Source: Streptomyces bicolor
GTDB taxonomy: Bacteria; Actinomycetota; Actinomycetes; Streptomycetales; Streptomycetaceae
Assembly (NCBI RefSeq): GCF_000719285.1
Contig: NZ_JOFS01000059.1
Coordinates: forward strand, 1-25,786
DNA length: 25,786 bases
Reading direction: 5' to 3'
The translations under genes were made by a program, and so were the position numbers. A model generated the notes under the pieces. That model had not been told where the DNA came from. It saw only the letters and a list, made by a program, of their open reading frames with translations, and made no database searches. Below are positions 22,473 to 25,786 of the stretch, piece by piece. The first letter of the stretch is position 1. Each line of letters opens with the position of its first letter.

Positions 22473-23045
22473 TCAGTCCCGGCCAGGAGTCAGCCGCCAC
22501 ACCGTGAGGTCGAACGCAAAGGCAGTGGAGCATGTCAGCGGGACCCTCTCGCCGAGCACATCCACCGCGGCCGCCGTCTGGAGCTGTGTGTTGGTGCCCT
22601 TGGTGATCACGTAGTGGCCCGCCGGGTCCTCGATGACCTCGTGCACCGGCTTCGGCCGGCCCGCGGCCGCGTAGGTGCCGCTGATGACGGCGTCGCCCAC
22701 GGGCTCGGCCGTGTCGTCCAGTTTCCTGACCGGGATGTCGGCCGCGATCGTCCCGTTGGAGAACAGCGTGATCTCCTCCGGTCCGTAACCGCCGCCGTAC
22801 TCCCCGTTTGGCGTCTCGACCGACAGGCTGGTGTGCGAGCCGAACGCGGAGTTCTGGTAAAGGTCCACCGCGACGGCGACGCTCCCGGACCGCCCGGTGC
22901 AGGACAGGGCGTAACCCTTCTCGATCGTCTTGACCGGCTTGGATCCCCCCTCCATCGCCGGAGCGGCCTGGGCGGCCCCGCCGGCGGTGGCGACCATCCC
23001 GGCACCGATCAGGCAGGCGAGCGCGACTCGTGTCATGTCTCTCAA
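22473..23045 (-). CDS. Secreted protein of unknown function
   Basis: A 190-residue exported protein. MTRVALACLIGAGMVATAGGAAQAAP is a Sec signal peptide ending AQA-A. The mature part (KTIEKGYALSCTGRSGSVAVAVDLYQNSAFGSHTSLSVET, then PLTCSTAFAFDLTVWRLTP) is beta-rich, with two Cys that could pair. I do not recognise the family. The start is taken as TTG 23045 because GGGGGA lies 6 nt upstream; ATG 23036 gives the same signal peptide but has poor spacing. It is a single-gene unit between the palindrome region and a 421-nt gap. No regulatory site is evident. Confidence 0.75.
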   Translation of the reverse strand: MRDMTRVALACLIGAGMVATAGGAAQAAPAMEGGSKPVKTIEKGYALSCTGRSGSVAVAVDLYQNSAFGSHTSLSVETPNGEYGGGYGPEEITLFSNGTIAADIPVRKLDDTAEPVGDAVISGTYAAAGRPKPVHEVIEDPAGHYVITKGTNTQLQTAAAVDVLGERVPLTCSTAFAFDLTVWRLTPGRD

Positions 23046-23417
23046 CTCTGTTCCCCCTTGGGCTCTGGGCCCATGTGCGGCGTTTTACGCGCGTTGCGGG
23101 ATCTGAGACACGCCAGTTGCGTGTTCGGTTGTACGGAAGAGAAAAGTCCAGGACCGCAACCCTGCAAACGCGGCAGGAGCGGGATGCCGACGCGCGTAGT
23201 CGTGGCAGAAGGACGTCTTCAAGGACACGATCCCGGCCGTTCTCGTCCGGATGGACCACCGGCACGCAGACAACGACGAGCAGCTCACGCCACGCTCCAG
23301 GCGGTCTGGGAGGGCGGGTTGGATGCTCATCGGATGCCCGGTCGACAGGCCTCTGCCGCGGCGACGTTGTCCGTCACCAGTTTCAGCATCCGGCAATGAC
23401 GTCGTGGCACCGGCACA
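23046..23417. other. Intergenic region with a possible gene remnant
   Basis: No intact gene is seen. A plus-strand segment after an in-frame TAG at 23197 reads WQKDVFKDTIPAVLVRMDHRH with strong G/C third positions and then loses coding character near 23300. It may be a fragment of a lost gene that I cannot identify. Confidence 0.35.
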
Positions 23418-23450
23418 AACACCGGCCCCGCCCAGGGCGGGGCCGGTGTT
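23418..23450. terminator. Perfect 15-bp stem-loop terminator after ridA
   Basis: AACACCGGCCCCGCC (23418-23432), loop CAG, GGCGGGGCCGGTGTT (23436-23450): a perfect 15-bp stem, 17 nt past the ridA stop in the minus direction, with T and A residues at the outer ends. It would terminate from either side. Confidence 0.85.
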
Positions 23451-23467
23451 GAAGCGCCCGCTGATCG

Positions 23468-23871
23468 CTACTGCCGTACCGCCACTGCATCCACCTCGAA
23501 CAGCATCCCCGGCAGCGCGAGGCAGGCTACGCCGCTCAGTGTCTGGGCCGGCAGTTTGTCGCCGAAACGCGCGTGCAGCGCCTTGCCGAGGATCTCCAGC
23601 CTGTCCAGGTCGTGGTCGACGATGAAGGTACCGAGGCGGACCACGTGCTCGTATCGCAGACCGACCCCTTCCAGTGCCGACCTCAGCCGGTCCAAGGCCA
23701 GGTCGACCTGGGCTGCGAAGTCACCGGGCACCGGAGCACCGGTGGCGTCGGAGGCGTACTGGCCGGCGATGAAGACGAGTTCGCCGGGCGCTGAAACAGC
23801 GTGGCTTAGCCGAACGCTGTCGGGTCGTGGAGGGTAGCCGGATTCGTGATCGTGCGCTGATCCGAGGTCAT
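23468..23871 (-). pseudogene. RidA family (YjgF/YER057c/UK114) protein, frameshifted
   Basis: Joined across two frames the product has about 134 residues. The first frame is MTSDQRTITNPATLHDPTAF plus G (ATG 23871). After the shift it continues as SHAVSAPGELVFIAGQYASD, then VVRLGTFIVDHD and FGDKLPAQTLSGVACLALPGMLFEVDAVA. The last block contains the family signature, though the usual RidA arginine in R-P-A-x-T appears as L-P-A-Q-T, so this is probably a non-deaminase RidA subgroup. The shift is at 23806-23807, where FGYSH is expected but one base is missing (minus strand GGCTAAGCC for GGCTACAGCC). RidA enzymes hydrolyse reactive enamine/imine intermediates. A single missing base could be an assembly error. 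Confidence 0.85.
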
Positions 23872-24127
23872 GCCTGCTTCAACAGCTCGACTGATCTGCC
23901 CATTCCACGGAGGGTGGAGGCGTGGTGTCGGTACGACAGCCGGCCAGTGGTTCTTGGCCTTCGCGACGTACCGGTCACGAAAGACCGGTCACGACCCCCG
24001 AATTGGCCGGCGCCCCTTGCGCGGGGCGCTACCCGCTGGCCAGCTGGATCGTTCACGGCCACGGGCCGGTCGGCTCATGTGGAATCCCGGAATCGCTCAT
24101 CCGGTTCGTGTTCGCGCAGGGCGCCGC
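23872..24127. other. Intergenic region with hairpin and possible 3' remnant of an upstream gene
   Basis: A minus-strand frame ending SYRHHASTLRGMGRSVELLKQA has its TGA overlapping the ridA ATG (23868-23871), as in a coupled operon; it may be the tail of a lost gene. At 23970-23989, ACCGGTC-ACGAAA-GACCGGT is a perfect 7-bp inverted repeat in which ACCGGTCACGA is also repeated directly. Confidence 0.35.
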
Positions 24128-24967
24128 TCAGATACGTCGCCAGCGGGCCATGGCGAAGGAAAACGCACCGAACATCACCAGGCCGGCCGCGACGCAGACC
24201 AGCAGCCACGGGCCCAGCGGGGTGTCGGCGAAGGTGCGCAAGGTGTCGTCCAGTCCCTTGGCCCGGTCGGGTTCGTAGTCGATGGCCGCACGGACGGCGA
24301 AGACGCCGGCCACGGCGAACACCAGCCCGCGGGCAGCGCCGCCGACCACTCCGGTGACGTCCACCAGTTGGAGTGTCCGGTGGCTCATCCGACCGGGCCT
24401 GAGCTCGGCGTGGTACTTGCGCAGGACCGCCCGTACGCCGACCCAGCCACCGGCCACGACGATGGCTATACCGGCCGCGCCGACCAGCCACCGTCCGGCG
24501 GGTATCTCCATCGCCCTGGCGGTGGCATCCCGGGACTGCTGGTCGCTGGATCCGCCACCGCTCCGGTTCCCACTCGCCACGAACGACAGCACGGAAGAGG
24601 CGGCGAAGACGTAGAACGCGAAGCGGACGGTCGCCAGCAGCCGCTTGCGCGCGCTACGGCCGTCCTGCCCGACGGAACCGAAGAGCGCCTCGGACAGCCG
24701 CCACAGGGCCATGCCGGCGAGTCCGATGCCCAGCGCCCACAACAGCACCGCGCCGAACGGCTTCTGCGACACTTCCGCCAGAGCCCCGCCCCGGTCGGCC
24801 TGCGCGTTCGTGTCGCCGAAGGCGATCTGCAGCGCCAGCGCACCGACGAGCAGATAGATCACACCCCGGGCGGCGAGGCCCGCCCGCGCCGCCCCCTCGG
24901 TGACCGAACCCCGCCCTGCCCGCCGTGCCCGGAACCGCCCGGTCCATGCCGGTGCACTCGTGTCCAT
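24128..24967 (-). CDS. DUF1206 family integral membrane protein
   Basis: A 279-residue membrane protein with six predicted helices arranged as three similar two-helix units, the DUF1206 pattern. The units start near GLAARGVIYLLVGALALQIAFG, FAFYVFAASSVLSFVASG, and GAARGLVFAVAGVFAVRAAIDYEPDRAKGLDDTLRTF; GPWLLVCVAAGLVMFGAFSF ends the chain. ARG-x-(V/I)-(Y/F) repeats and the KGLDDTL-like loop are family features. Its function is unknown. The start ATG 24967 has GGGAGG 5-6 nt upstream. The first 30 residues are Arg-rich and cytoplasmic. It appears to be a single-gene unit. Confidence 0.9.
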   Translation of the reverse strand: MDTSAPAWTGRFRARRAGRGSVTEGAARAGLAARGVIYLLVGALALQIAFGDTNAQADRGGALAEVSQKPFGAVLLWALGIGLAGMALWRLSEALFGSVGQDGRSARKRLLATVRFAFYVFAASSVLSFVASGNRSGGGSSDQQSRDATARAMEIPAGRWLVGAAGIAIVVAGGWVGVRAVLRKYHAELRPGRMSHRTLQLVDVTGVVGGAARGLVFAVAGVFAVRAAIDYEPDRAKGLDDTLRTFADTPLGPWLLVCVAAGLVMFGAFSFAMARWRRI

Positions 24968-25446
24968 GGAGACCTCCCGGCAGTCCGGATGCCCCGGTTC
25001 GGCCGCCACACACGCGGCCCTGCCGCCGGCCAGGGGGACAGGGTGCTTCCGGGCCGACTGCGTATCGCGTGCCTGCTCCTTCTTCGGTCTCTGAGCGGGT
25101 CAGCCGGTGGAAGTAGGCGCCGCTGACCGACCGGGCGTCGTCGAAGGCCAGGTGGGACTGGCTGCGGGGCCCCGTCCGGGGCTGAGGAGCATGCGCTTGC
25201 CCAGCCAGAACCGGTGATCACCCTGTTGGCGATTCCGACGGCCCCGGCGGTACTGCATCTCGTCCGTCTGCCGTCCGACTCCGGGGGCGGGTGGCAGGTC
25301 GCTTTCCCGCTCCCGGGCGAGGGCAACGATCGGCCCGGTTCGGCAGTCGTAGGGAGTGACACGCACATCCGACTCCTGCGCTCACCACCAATCACCGTCG
25401 CTCATGGGGCGGTTGCAGGAGGGCCTTGGCATCCCTGGGAGGATTC
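24968..25446. other. Intergenic region with a possible dehydrogenase-like remnant
   Basis: No intact gene is seen in 479 bases. On the minus strand near 25060-25210 the readings RFWLGKRMLLSPGRGPAAS and, in another frame, HLAFDDARSVSGAYFHRLTRSE have coding-like composition. The second recalls the C-terminal end of some SDR enzymes. They are probably decay products. No clear promoter for the flanking genes was found. Confidence 0.3.
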
Positions 25447-25668
25447 ATGAGCCGCTCGGCCGCACCACCTGGCGACAGACGAGGCGGCGGGAGCGACATC
25501 GTCCCGATCGCCGCCGCCGCACGTGCCCGGCGGCGCAAGCCCGTCGGTCGCGCGACAAGCCGCGGTGTCGTGGTGGGGGCCGTCGCCGTGTGGCTGGCGG
25601 CGGTCGGCGCCTCGGCCGATGCCGCGTCCAGCGGTCCGGTGGTCAGCGGTGCCGCCATCAGAACCTAG
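25447..25668 (+). CDS. Small single-pass membrane protein, possibly truncated by an element
   Basis: A 73-residue protein with an excellent ribosome site (GGGAGG, 4 nt before ATG 25447). The Arg-rich cytoplasmic start (MSRSAAPPGDRRGGG, then RARRRKPVGRATSR) leads into one hydrophobic segment, GVVVGAVAVWLAAVGA. After a short SADAASSGPVVSGAAIRT the frame stops at TAG 25666. The last two codons and the stop may belong to an inserted element starting near 25659, in which case the real protein was longer. The family is not recognised. Confidence 0.55.
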   Translation: MSRSAAPPGDRRGGGSDIVPIAAAARARRRKPVGRATSRGVVVGAVAVWLAAVGASADAASSGPVVSGAAIRT

Positions 25669-25786
25669 CCAGGGGACGCCCCGCTTGAGCGGGGTGGGGA
25701 ATGGCTTCTCTGGATTGCTCTGACCTCAACTGGGTGCACGGATCTGCACTGTTCACCTGTACCGCCTTTCTGCCGCATTAGACCTG
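25659..25786. other. Possible end of another IS200/IS605-type element
   Basis: CCCCGC-TTGA-GCGGGG (25679-25694, perfect 6-bp stem) is followed by TGGGGAATGGC. The left end of the complete element has CCCGC-GTGA-GCGGG followed by GCGGGGAAAGCC at 12079-12104. The sequence CATCAG precedes it, as at the left boundary of the complete element (TCAT/CAGG). No coding sequence of an element is inside the window, so orientation and identity are open. Confidence 0.35.

Overview
The window is very GC-rich, with strong G/C bias at third codon positions, GTG and TTG starts beside ATG, and many secreted proteins. The gene families present (hsp18 with a divergent RheA-type regulator, DUF2267, DUF1206, GH30 and GH5 secreted hydrolases, MHS transporter) point to Streptomyces or a close relative. 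No core housekeeping gene is seen. The broken genes and IS200/IS605-type elements suggest an accessory or chromosome-arm region.

Left part (1-4165). The window opens in the 3' end of a TnpB element that splits an SDR gene on the minus strand. Next come a DUF2071 gene and a TetR regulator, also minus. The TetR gene is divergent from a translationally coupled class II aldolase/PfkB sugar kinase pair, with a shared operator-like inverted repeat. A decayed MFS fragment follows. Middle-left (4166-8593, minus strand) is a tight four-gene unit: MHS transporter, OmpR-type response regulator, histidine kinase, TAXI-type periplasmic binding protein. The TAXI protein has no TRAP permease nearby and overlaps the kinase gene by 4 nt, which suggests a carboxylate-sensing module controlling the MHS transporter. 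Direct repeats and alternative hairpins lie upstream of the unit.

Heat-shock island (8809-11092). Two DUF2267 genes and hsp18 are on the minus strand, divergent from a RheA-type regulator. Tandem operators of the TGTCATC-N5-GATGACA type lie between hsp18 and the regulator.

Centre (11418-14277). A DHA2-type MFS exporter gene is interrupted by a complete 1440-bp TnpB-only element. Both ends can be placed to the base: insertion after TCAT, right end TCAA, matching TTCA-loop hairpins, and a seamless reading frame when the element is removed. The distal half of the exporter also has a frameshift.

Right part (14375-25786). Secreted and cell-envelope proteins dominate: a repeat-bearing secreted protein, a GH5 glycosidase, a small secreted protein with an in-frame TGA, a TPR/Sel1 protein, a GH30-ricin glycosidase (frameshifted), a decayed DUF998 gene starting inside a perfect 40-bp palindrome, a secreted protein, a frameshifted RidA gene, a DUF1206 membrane protein and a small membrane protein. 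Strong stem-loop terminators separate several units. The last ~130 bases hold a hairpin that resembles an end of another IS200/IS605-type element.
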